In this document: piece after piece, positions 1-5,162 of the stretch | Position numbering within the stretch: position 1 is the stretch's first letter | Layout of the letters: each line of letters begins with the position of its first letter | From: Methanobacteriota archaeon | GTDB taxonomy: Archaea; Thermoplasmatota; Thermoplasmata; Methanomassiliicoccales; Methanomethylophilaceae | Reading direction: 5' to 3' | Assembly: GCA_029574055.1 (NCBI GenBank) | Contig: JAKQBQ010000159.1 | Coordinates: 1-5,542, forward strand | DNA length: 5,542 nt | The notes under the pieces: model-generated | The model's input: the letters and a program-made list of their open reading frames with translations, nothing else | Database searches by the model: none | Told to the model about the DNA's origin: nothing | Program-made: the position numbers and the translations under genes

Positions 1-384
1 GGCCAGGTCATACTGGGCCTGCCCATTGTCATCTCCTATACGGCTACAGCTATCGAAGGACTTGACAACAGGCTGCGCCTTACGCTTCAGACTCTGGGCG
101 CATCAGGCGCAAAACTGGCTGTTACCAGCCTCTGGGAAGGCCGCTTCCAGATCCTGGTCGCCGCATTGACCTCCTATGGAAGGATCATAGGAGAGGTCGG
201 ATCCGCTATGATGCTGGGCGGCAACATAAAATGGCACACGAGGACGATAACCACCGCTATCACGCTTGAGACCGGGAAGGGCGACTTCGCGCTCGGCATA
301 GCCCTCGGGATCGTTTTGCTTGCAATATCTTTCGCCTTGAACATTTCACTCTCCTTCATCCGAAGAAGAGTGGGAAACAGCTGA
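1..384 (+). CDS. tupB: Tungstate/molybdate-type ABC transporter permease, C-terminal part (5' end outside window)
   Basis: This is the inner-membrane permease of an ABC importer, forming the channel for the oxyanion delivered by the binding protein encoded next. Only the last 127 residues are visible, open in frame from base 1; the TGA stop is at 382-384. A hydrophobic segment lies at about fragment residues 2-19. It is followed by the cytoplasmic EAA-type loop that docks on the ATPase: TLGAS at 31-35, then a conserved RIIGEVGSAMMLGGN stretch at 61-75. A last membrane helix spans about 96-120, and a short basic tail (RRRVGNS) ends the protein. The GEVG/LGGN pattern resembles TupB/ModB-class permeases, and the neighbours (binding protein 38 bases downstream, then ATPase) favour TupB. 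Seen: sequence and motifs. Inferred: the substrate, which could be tungstate, molybdate or a related anion. An in-frame ATG at 166 is internal, since homology-like sequence extends upstream to the window edge. Confidence 0.85.
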   Translation, partial: GQVILGLPIVISYTATAIEGLDNRLRLTLQTLGASGAKLAVTSLWEGRFQILVAALTSYGRIIGEVGSAMMLGGNIKWHTRTITTAITLETGKGDFALGIALGIVLLAISFALNISLSFIRRRVGNS

Positions 385-406
385 GAAACGCACATTACAT
401 AATAAC

Positions 407-411
407 GGAGG
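407..411 (+). promoter_or_regulatory. Ribosome binding site of the binding-protein gene
   Basis: GGAGG lies 11 bases before the ATG at 423, slightly further than usual. No other in-frame start codon lies between this site and 423, so the start is well fixed. Confidence 0.7.
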
Positions 412-422
412 TCATCACTCTC

Positions 423-1271
423 ATGAGAAAGATCAGATCAGCACTTGCATTGACCCTTATATTGCTCTTTTCCGTCCCCGCATTTGCAGGAACGATCAAA
501 CTTTCAAGCACCATCGGTCCCGTAGACGCCGGGATCGTCCCCCTTCTTGCTGAGACATACAAAGCGAAGACCGGAACCGACTTTGTAATTGAAAAGGCAG
601 GCACCGGCGCGACGCTGAACAAGGCAAAGACCGGAAACTTCGACATGGTCGTCGTACATGCAAGAGCCCTTGAAGACCAGTTCATAAAGGAAGGCTTCGG
701 GCAGAACCGTCAGGACATAATGTACAATGATTTCATTATACTCGGCCCCAAGGAAGACCCTGCAGGTATCAAAGGGATGAAGTCAGCCGCCGATGCCTTC
801 AAGACGATAGCGGCCAAGGGAGCACCCTTCATCAGCCGCGGCGACATGTCTGGGACCCACGTTGCTGAAATGAACGTCTGGGAAGCCGCAGGGATCACCC
901 CCGACGGAGAGAAGGACGAGTGGTACACGGTCTTCTCGCTTGGCAAGCTCGGAAACGGGATAACAACGGATTTCACGAATAAGCGCAACGCATACACGAT
1001 CATGGACAGGGCTACATACCTTACAAAGAAAAAGGGACTGAGGATCGTTCCGCTCGTAGAGGGCGATCCGATCCTTCTGAACCTGATCGCTGCGATAGAG
1101 GTAAGCCCGAAGCGGTTCTCCAACGTCAACAACACCGATGTCGTCAAATTCGTTAACTGGCTCTGCGACGACGAAGCTCAGATGATCATAAAGGATTTCA
1201 AGGTCAAGGAGTTCGGAGAACCTCTCTTCTTCCCCAACTCGGATCAGTGGAACAAGAAGCATCCAAAATAA
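423..1271 (+). CDS. tupA: TupA-like periplasmic/extracellular substrate-binding protein of an oxyanion ABC importer
   Basis: A 282-aa secreted protein that captures the anion and hands it to the permease. Residues 1-22 form a signal peptide (basic MRKIRS, hydrophobic core, SVPAFA then cleavage before G23). No lipobox cysteine is present, so it is released or held by the transporter rather than lipid-anchored. Conserved TupA-class blocks follow: AGTGATL at 59-65, VVHARALEDQFI at 77-88, MYNDFIILGPKEDPAGI at 100-116, SRGDMSGTH at 138-146, YTIMDRATYL at 191-200, LVEGDPILLN at 211-220 and GEPLFFPNSD at 265-274. Length is normal for the family. The odd point is the first ligand loop: the classical TTTS of TupA is replaced by LSSTIGPVD at 27-35, so a different anion or altered affinity is possible. 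The gene lies 38 bases after the permease and is likely co-transcribed. The family call is strong; tungstate as the ligand is inferred from family and neighbours only. Confidence 0.86.
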   Translation: MRKIRSALALTLILLFSVPAFAGTIKLSSTIGPVDAGIVPLLAETYKAKTGTDFVIEKAGTGATLNKAKTGNFDMVVVHARALEDQFIKEGFGQNRQDIMYNDFIILGPKEDPAGIKGMKSAADAFKTIAAKGAPFISRGDMSGTHVAEMNVWEAAGITPDGEKDEWYTVFSLGKLGNGITTDFTNKRNAYTIMDRATYLTKKKGLRIVPLVEGDPILLNLIAAIEVSPKRFSNVNNTDVVKFVNWLCDDEAQMIIKDFKVKEFGEPLFFPNSDQWNKKHPK

Positions 1272-1315
1272 TATAAAAGACCGGGCATGATGACAAATTC
1301 AGACCCGACGGCAGA

Positions 1316-1351
1316 GTCCTTCCCGGATCCGGCAAAGGATCCGGGAAGGAC
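1316..1351 (+). repeat. Perfect 15-bp intercistronic inverted repeat (hairpin)
   Basis: Bases 1316-1330 pair perfectly with 1337-1351 around a six-base loop (GGCAAA). Each arm contains GGATCC and CCTTCC/GGAAGG. No run of T follows, so it is not a standard Rho-independent terminator. It sits 44 bases after the binding-protein stop and 25 bases before the preferred ATPase start. Its likely role, by analogy with hairpins after other binding-protein genes, is to protect the upstream message from 3' exonucleases and so raise binding-protein output relative to the ATPase. It could instead be a processing or partial termination site. Confidence 0.85.
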
Positions 1352-1364
1352 CGGTACAATGACC

Positions 1365-1370
1365 GGAGGA
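1365..1370 (+). promoter_or_regulatory. Ribosome binding site that decides the ATPase start
   Basis: GGAGGA lies six bases before the ATG at 1377, an ideal spacing. This favours 1377 over the upstream in-frame ATGs at 1287 and 1359. A short CCGGT/ACCGG inverted repeat (1351-1355 with 1362-1366) could mask its first two bases, giving a possible but weak control on translation. Confidence 0.7.
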
Positions 1371-1376
1371 GACACA

Positions 1377-2405
1377 ATGGGACCAAGGATCATTTATGAG
1401 ATAAGAGATCTCACCCACAGCTATGGGAAAGGGCCCCAGACCCTTGATATCGACTATCTGAGGATCTGCGAAGGCAGCGTTACCGGCATAGTCGGCCCCA
1501 ACGGAAGCGGCAAATCCACTCTTCTGAGGATCCTTGCCTTTCTGGAACCATACACTGGCGGCTCTCTCTCTTTCGAAAGCGCTGATACCTCCGGCAATGT
1601 GGTGGATATCAGAAAAAACGTGACATACCTCCTCCAAAATTCCTATCTCCTGAAGCGCTCCGTCTTTGAGAACATCGCTTACGGGCTGAGACTGAGAAAT
1701 GAGACAGAGGGCCTCCATGAAAGGGTGCATGATTCCCTTGAACGGGTGGGCCTATCCCCGAAAAAATTTGCACAGAGGCCCTGGTACAGGCTCTCTGGGG
1801 GTGAAGTACAGCGTGTGGCTCTGGCCGCAAGGCTGGCGCTCCACCCCAAGGTGCTCATCCTTGACGAACCTACCGCCAACGTCGATGAATCGAGCGCCCT
1901 GCTTGTCAAGGATGCCGCGGTCTCAGCCTGGAAAGAGTGGGGCACTACGGTAATAGTTGCTACCCACGACCTCGCGTGGCTGACCGAGGTCTCTACGGAC
2001 ATCATAAGCCTCTACCGCGGCAGGATAGTAGGGCACGGGACAGAAAATCTCGTTCACGGACCGTGGATAAGGGAGAATGGAAGCGTTGTACGAAAACTTT
2101 CGGACGGACAGAAGATCCATGCCCTCGCATCAGGTAGAGAGGAACACAGCGCCGTAGTCATAAATCCTTCGAATATTTCACTCCTTCCAACGCTGTCAGA
2201 ACCGATCCGGGGTATGAATATGCTAAGGGGAACGGTAACTAGCATGACGCTTGAGAGAGCGACCGGATCTGCGCTTATTTCAGTCCAGACCGGTGATATC
2301 GTCTTGAAATCACGGATGCTTGTCGAAAAAATGAAAGAAGATAAGATTTCCCCGGCTTCGGAGGTCATCCTCACCTTTTCACCGGAAAACGTCCGCTGGA
2401 TATAG
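1377..2405 (+). CDS. tupC: Tungstate/molybdate-type ABC transporter ATP-binding protein with C-terminal TOBE-like domain
   Basis: A 342-aa cytoplasmic ATPase that powers the importer. Counting from the ATG at 1377, the motifs in order are Walker A GPNGSGKST at 40-48, Q-loop Q87, ABC signature LSGGEVQ at 139-145, Walker B VLILDEP at 159-165 with catalytic E164, D-loop ANVD at 167-170, and switch histidine H197 in VATHD. All are intact, so it should be active. After the nucleotide-binding domain, about residues 275-342 (from SEPIRGMNMLRGTVTSM to SPENVRWI) look like a TOBE domain, which in Mod/Tup ATPases can bind oxyanion and give feedback inhibition. The reading frame stays open upstream to an ATG at 1287, which would add 30 residues. 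That extension is low-complexity, is encoded across the hairpin, and has no good SD, whereas 1377 has an ideal one and conserved sequence begins just after it. The gene ends with TAG and no clear terminator follows. The anion is inferred from the neighbours. Confidence 0.85.
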   Translation: MGPRIIYEIRDLTHSYGKGPQTLDIDYLRICEGSVTGIVGPNGSGKSTLLRILAFLEPYTGGSLSFESADTSGNVVDIRKNVTYLLQNSYLLKRSVFENIAYGLRLRNETEGLHERVHDSLERVGLSPKKFAQRPWYRLSGGEVQRVALAARLALHPKVLILDEPTANVDESSALLVKDAAVSAWKEWGTTVIVATHDLAWLTEVSTDIISLYRGRIVGHGTENLVHGPWIRENGSVVRKLSDGQKIHALASGREEHSAVVINPSNISLLPTLSEPIRGMNMLRGTVTSMTLERATGSALISVQTGDIVLKSRMLVEKMKEDKISPASEVILTFSPENVRWI

Positions 2406-2525
2406 GTACTTCTGCTTACCAATCAGTTCCCTCTTTAAGTGAAAATAATGTAGAATGGTATGGTGTTGCAGCAGACGGGAACTTCCCTCTGCTGCTGATG
2501 ATCAGTGTGAGAGGATGATATTAGC
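2406..2525 (+). promoter_or_regulatory. glmS upstream region with possible weak promoter
   Basis: This 120-base gap separates the transporter from glmS. A TAGAAT (2451-2456, five of six matches to a -10 box) has only a poor -35 partner, TTCCCT at 2427-2432 with an 18-base spacer, so a promoter here is possible but not firm. The glmS SD is weak to moderate: GAGG at 2511-2514, 11 bases before the ATG. No T-run hairpin ends the transporter message, so read-through from the transporter into glmS is also possible. The length is too short, and the conserved core absent, for a glmS ribozyme. Confidence 0.35.
2468..2495 (+). other. Leader hairpin upstream of glmS
   Basis: GCAGCAGA (2468-2475) pairs perfectly with TCTGCTGC (2488-2495). 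After a bulged C, GGG (2477-2479) pairs with CCC (2485-2487) inside. No T-tract follows, so termination is unlikely. It ends 15 bases before the glmS SD at 2511. It may act as an mRNA 5' stabiliser or a protein/RNA binding site; its role is unknown. Confidence 0.6.
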
Positions 2526-4352
2526 ATGTGCGGCATCATGGGCTATATTGGAGAGAGAGACACTACAAAGATTATCCTGGAAGGGCTCGCTAAGCACGAA
2601 TACAGGGGTTATGACTCCGCGGGAATAGCAGTAATAAAAGAAGGCACGATACATGAGCTCCGTACGACCGGAAGGGTCCAGCATCTGGCAGAGAAGGTCT
2701 CGGCAGAAAATTTCAACGGCGATTTCGGGATAGGCCACACAAGGTGGGCTACCCACGGAGGGGTCACCGAAAACAATGCCCACCCGCACCTCAGCAGCGA
2801 CAAGAGGGTCGTCCTGGTCCATAACGGCATAATTGAGAACGCCAGGGAGATACGTGCCGATCTGGAGGCGCAAGGTATAAAATTCCATACTGAAACTGAT
2901 ACCGAATCGGCAGTACAGTATCTAGCGAGTGTCTACTGCGGCGATCCCAGGGAAGCGATAGTAAAACTTACAAAGAGGATAAGAGGCGCCTTTGCCCTTG
3001 TTATAATGTTCCATGATAAACCGAACGAGATATGGGTCGCAAGAAAAGGTTCTCCTCTGGTCGTAGGACACGCGGGTGAAGAGGGTTTCTGTGCCTCTGA
3101 CCCTACCGCCCTGCTGGAATTCACCAGGGACGTATGGTTTATGGACGATGACGAGATAGCCAGGATCTCAAAGGAAGGCTGCCACTTCTATGATTTCGAC
3201 GGGAACCCGCACAAAAAGGAATCGATGCATCTGGACTGGGATGCGGCGATGACGAGCAGGGGCAGCTATCCTCACTTCATGCTCAAGGAGATACACGAGC
3301 AGCCCGAAGTTGTAGCCCATACCCTTCTCGGAAGGGTCGCCTCCAACAACGTGGATCTCAGCCAGGAACTGAGCTGGACAGCCGAAGAGATAGCAGGCTG
3401 GAAGAAAATACATTTCGTTGCATGCGGCACTTCCCACTACGCCACGCTGGTGGCTGCGCGCATCATGGAAGGACTCGGAAACTTCGAGATAAGGACAGAG
3501 GTGGCATCGGAATACCGTTACCGGAACATCCCGATAGGCCCCGACACCCTTGCCGTATTCGTATCTCAGTCCGGGGAGACAGCCGACACGCTTCACGCCG
3601 CGAGGCTTGCCAAAGCTAAGGGAGCCAGATGCATAGTGGTCACCAATGTGCGCGGATCCACTATCCACCGCGAAGTAGGCGAGGGACTGATAACACCTGC
3701 GGGTCCGGAGATCGGAGTCGCGGCCACAAAGACTTTCATGGCGCAGATAACGGTGCTCACGCTTCTGGGGCTCCACCTCTCAAAAATGAAAAATGAACTC
3801 GGACCGGAGACCGAGCACAGGCTCGTATCAGCGCTCATGGACATACCCGCAAAGCTGGCTTCCATACTGGGAAGAGAAAAGGAGATCGAAGCGATCGCAA
3901 GGAATTTTGCGGACGCCAGAGGATTCTTCTTCATAGGCAGGGGTCTGGCCTATCCGCCCGCACTGGAGGGCGCGCTCAAGCTCAAGGAGATCTCTTACCT
4001 GCATGCGGAGGCTTACCCGGCAGGTGAGATGAAACACGGACCCATAGCGCTGCTTGATAAGGAGCTTCCGGTCGTCGCACTGGTACCCAAAAACGACCTC
4101 TGGGAGAAGACTGTTTCGAACATCGAGGAATCTATGGCGAGGAACTCGCCCATAATAGCTATCGCCACGGAGGGGGACACAGAGATCGGACACTATTCGA
4201 AGAATGTGATGTTTACTCCCGATACCGAACCGGAGCTCTTCCCCTTTATCGCAGTTGTTCCCCTGCAGCTTTTCGCATACTACATCGCAAGACAGCGCGG
4301 CTGTGATATCGATATGCCGAGAAACCTCGCCAAATCTGTGACAGTGGAATAA
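2526..4352 (+). CDS. glmS: Glutamine--fructose-6-phosphate aminotransferase (isomerizing), glucosamine-6-phosphate synthase
   Basis: A cytoplasmic enzyme making glucosamine-6-phosphate from fructose-6-phosphate and glutamine, the first committed step to UDP-GlcNAc, peptidoglycan and lipid A. It is full length (608 aa, as in Escherichia coli). The N-terminal type-2 glutamine amidotransferase domain spans about 1-220: nucleophile Cys2 (exposed when Met1 is removed), EYRGYDSAG at 25-33, GHTRWATHG at 70-78, HNGIIEN at 99-105 and TDTE at 124-127. The first sugar isomerase (SIS) domain, about 285-420, has CGTSHYA at 300-306, SQSGET at 347-352 and GVAATKTF at 397-404. The second, about 455-600, has LKLKEISYLHAEAY at 484-497 (K485, E488) and GEMKHGP at 500-506 (H504). 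The C-terminal tail PRNLAKSVTVE, with K603, closes the active site. No catalytic residue is missing. It is followed by a Rho-independent terminator. Identification is secure. Confidence 0.98.
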   Translation: MCGIMGYIGERDTTKIILEGLAKHEYRGYDSAGIAVIKEGTIHELRTTGRVQHLAEKVSAENFNGDFGIGHTRWATHGGVTENNAHPHLSSDKRVVLVHNGIIENAREIRADLEAQGIKFHTETDTESAVQYLASVYCGDPREAIVKLTKRIRGAFALVIMFHDKPNEIWVARKGSPLVVGHAGEEGFCASDPTALLEFTRDVWFMDDDEIARISKEGCHFYDFDGNPHKKESMHLDWDAAMTSRGSYPHFMLKEIHEQPEVVAHTLLGRVASNNVDLSQELSWTAEEIAGWKKIHFVACGTSHYATLVAARIMEGLGNFEIRTEVASEYRYRNIPIGPDTLAVFVSQSGETADTLHAARLAKAKGARCIVVTNVRGSTIHREVGEGLITPAGPEIGVAATKTFMAQITVLTLLGLHLSKMKNELGPETEHRLVSALMDIPAKLASILGREKEIEAIARNFADARGFFFIGRGLAYPPALEGALKLKEISYLHAEAYPAGEMKHGPIALLDKELPVVALVPKNDLWEKTVSNIEESMARNSPIIAIATEGDTEIGHYSKNVMFTPDTEPELFPFIAVVPLQLFAYYIARQRGCDIDMPRNLAKSVTVE

Positions 4353-4361
4353 GGACCCGTA

Positions 4362-4430
4362 CAAAGAGATACCGGGGGAGGCTCTTTGCAGGCGGGCAAA
4401 ATACCGCCGGAGAGGGCCTCTTTGTTTTTC
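4362..4430 (+). terminator. Rho-independent terminator after glmS, with competing pairings
   Basis: The main hairpin pairs GAGG-CTCT (4378-4385) with AGAG-(GG bulge)-CCTC (4411-4420), and inside it GGCGG (4391-4395) with CCGCC (4404-4408). The 3' arm runs straight into TTTGTTTTT (4421-4429), the expected U-tract. The upstream CAAAGAG (4362-4368) is complementary both to CTCTTTG at 4382-4388 and to the copy at 4418-4424. TTTGC/GCAAA (4385-4389 with 4396-4400) is a further alternative. The first and last of these would disrupt the terminator stem. It is the natural end of the glmS message; any antitermination role is inference. Confidence 0.8.
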
Positions 4431-4455
4431 TGAAAAGACTGCCGGGACCCATAAG

Positions 4456-4460
4456 AGGAG
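4456..4460 (+). promoter_or_regulatory. Ribosome binding site that decides a TTG start
   Basis: AGGAG lies seven bases before TTG at 4468, an optimal spacing. The site is strong, and a signal peptide begins exactly at this TTG, so the non-ATG start is well supported. Confidence 0.75.
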
Positions 4461-4467
4461 AGAGAAC

Positions 4468-4806
4468 TTGAAAAAGAATAAGATCATCGCCCTGTTAATG
4501 ATATCGCTCATCTGCCTGGCCTCCATACTGCCCTCCTTTGCCTTCGCGGCGGAAGACGAGGACAATGGCCTTGAGACTTTTCTGTCGGTACTCAAAGCAT
4601 GGGGGGCATTCCTCGCAAGGATAACGGGCTCCTATGACTCTTTGGAAAACATCTCTGTCTTCTCGAACATCACACGAATGTGGCACGATCTTGTAACTTC
4701 AGATGGATTCAGTCCGGAGAGGCTGTTTGAAGCCTTGTTGAAATGGCTGGGCATTTCGATCATGATGGAGCAAAGGGAAGGGCCTCAGGAGAGCTATTCA
4801 ATATGA
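4468..4806 (+). CDS. Small secreted protein of unknown function
   Basis: I do not recognise this 112-aa protein. It starts with TTG behind a strong SD. Residues 1-27 look like a signal peptide: MKKNK, a hydrophobic core IIALLMISLICLASIL, then PSFAFA before AEDEDN. Cleavage after A27 or A28 would leave about 85 residues. The mature part begins acidic (AEDEDNGLE), appears mostly helical, has several tryptophans and no cysteine, and has no further membrane segment. C16 lies within the signal core and does not fit a lipobox (isoleucine at -1). Codon use (AGG, ATA, ATC, GGC) matches the neighbours, which supports a real gene. The start is 38 bases beyond the glmS terminator and no promoter is evident in that gap, so it may depend on read-through. 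The stop TGA (4804-4806) overlaps the ATG of the following GIY-YIG gene. A periplasmic or extracellular location is inferred; no function can be given. Confidence 0.7.
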   Translation: MKKNKIIALLMISLICLASILPSFAFAAEDEDNGLETFLSVLKAWGAFLARITGSYDSLENISVFSNITRMWHDLVTSDGFSPERLFEALLKWLGISIMMEQREGPQESYSI

Positions 4807-5048
4807 CGGCCTGGGTCTACATCCTAAGGTGCTCGGACGGCACCCTCTACACCGGATGGACTAATGACATCGGGAAGCGGCTCGCTGCCCACAACAAAGG
4901 GACAGCATCCAAGTACACCAGAGGCAGGAGGCCCGTTGAGCTTGTATGGAAAGAGGGCTTCGGGACCAGGGAAGAGGCAATGTCAAGGGAGGTATCTATT
5001 AAGTCCCTGACAAAGGCACAAAAGATGATGATACTTAAAAATGGATAA
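4803..5048 (+). CDS. Small GIY-YIG-domain protein (UPF0213/YhbQ-type putative nuclease)
   Basis: An 81-aa single-domain protein of the small GIY-YIG family, whose members are predicted or shown DNA-cleaving/repair-associated proteins of uncertain cellular role. Counting from the ATG at 4803, the GIY motif appears as WVYIL (Y6) and the YIG motif as LYTGWT (Y16). R26 and H30 in KRLAAHNKG, KYTRGRRP at 37-44, and the metal-binding glutamate E63 in SREVSIKSL follow. All expected catalytic positions are present, and length is usual for the family. The frame is open upstream to an ATG at 4743, which would add 20 residues without family similarity and overlap the preceding gene deeply. I prefer 4803 because the domain begins immediately after it, AGGAG lies at 4787-4791, and ATGA couples it to the previous stop. 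It lies inside a cell-envelope and purine gene context that says little about its job. Confidence 0.88.
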   Translation: MTAWVYILRCSDGTLYTGWTNDIGKRLAAHNKGTASKYTRGRRPVELVWKEGFGTREEAMSREVSIKSLTKAQKMMILKNG

Positions 5049-5063
5049 CAAATAAGATTCTTA

Positions 5064-5093
5064 TTGATAAACGTACGCTATATAGGGTACAAT
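5064..5093 (+). promoter_or_regulatory. Predicted sigma-70-type promoter of purA
   Basis: TTGATA (5064-5069, five of six matches to the -35 consensus) and TACAAT (5088-5093, five of six matches to the -10 consensus) are separated by 18 bases in AT-rich sequence. Transcription would begin near 5100, giving a leader of about 60 bases before purA. It is the best promoter candidate in the window. Confidence 0.7.
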
Positions 5094-5101
5094 ATATTGT
5101 A
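5088..5101 (+). promoter_or_regulatory. Operator-like 14-bp perfect palindrome over the purA -10 box
   Basis: TACAATATATTGTA equals its own reverse complement. Its left half is the -10 hexamer and its right end reaches the expected transcription start. A dimeric repressor bound here would block the promoter. It matches no operator I can name with certainty, and AT-rich promoters do form palindromes by chance. Confidence 0.45.
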
Positions 5102-5118
5102 ACTAAAATTTAATGTAA

Positions 5119-5145
5119 GGGTATTCTGAGGGGATCCGAATATCC
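5119..5145 (+). other. Leader hairpin upstream of purA
   Basis: GGGTATTC (5119-5126) can pair with GAATATCC (5138-5145), eight base pairs including one G-U, around an 11-base loop that contains GAGGGG. It ends five bases before the purA SD. The loop repeats the SD hexamer, so it could be a protein or RNA contact point, but the stem is modest. It does not resemble the purine riboswitch core. Confidence 0.4.
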
Positions 5146-5150
5146 GTGAA

Positions 5151-5156
5151 GAGGGG
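5151..5156 (+). promoter_or_regulatory. Ribosome binding site of purA
   Basis: GAGGGG lies six bases before the ATG at 5163. An out-of-frame ATG at 5159 is only two bases from the SD, too close for efficient use, so 5163 is preferred. Confidence 0.7.
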
Positions 5157-5162
5157 TAATGT

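Noticed and set aside
1316..1351. Rho-independent terminator after the binding-protein gene
   Set aside because: The stem is strong but is followed by CGGTACAATG rather than a T-run, so ordinary intrinsic termination is not supported.
2460..2498. A 12-codon ORF (MVLQQTGTSLCC) before glmS with two adjacent glutamine codons, suggestive of an attenuation leader peptide sensing glutamine
   Set aside because: It has no Shine-Dalgarno site, and the hairpin it overlaps lacks a T-tract; two CAG codons are expected from the GCAGCAG stem alone.
2406..2525. Possible glmS ribozyme upstream of glmS
   Set aside because: The gap is only 120 bases and I find neither the conserved cleavage-site region nor the core helices expected of the ribozyme.
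3168..3776. Minus-strand open frame of 202 codons inside glmS
   Set aside because: It is fully contained in glmS, has no recognisable protein features, and is explained by codon bias of the sense gene.
4468..4515. Lipoprotein signal in the small secreted protein (cysteine at residue 16)
   Set aside because: The residues before the cysteine (SLI) do not fit a lipobox and the hydrophobic core continues past it; cleavage after AFA is a better fit.
3828..4595. Long open frame on the minus strand (255 codons) across the end of glmS
   Set aside because: It is antisense to glmS, crosses the terminator and the next gene start, and its product shows no recognisable domain or credible start; it is a shadow of the coding strand.
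4743..4802. Upstream ATG start for the GIY-YIG protein
   Set aside because: It adds 20 residues with no family similarity inside the preceding gene, whereas 4803 sits at the domain start and overlaps the previous stop as ATGA.
5049..5162. Purine riboswitch in the purA leader
   Set aside because: The leader after the predicted start is only about 60 bases and lacks a three-way junction or the conserved loop sequences.
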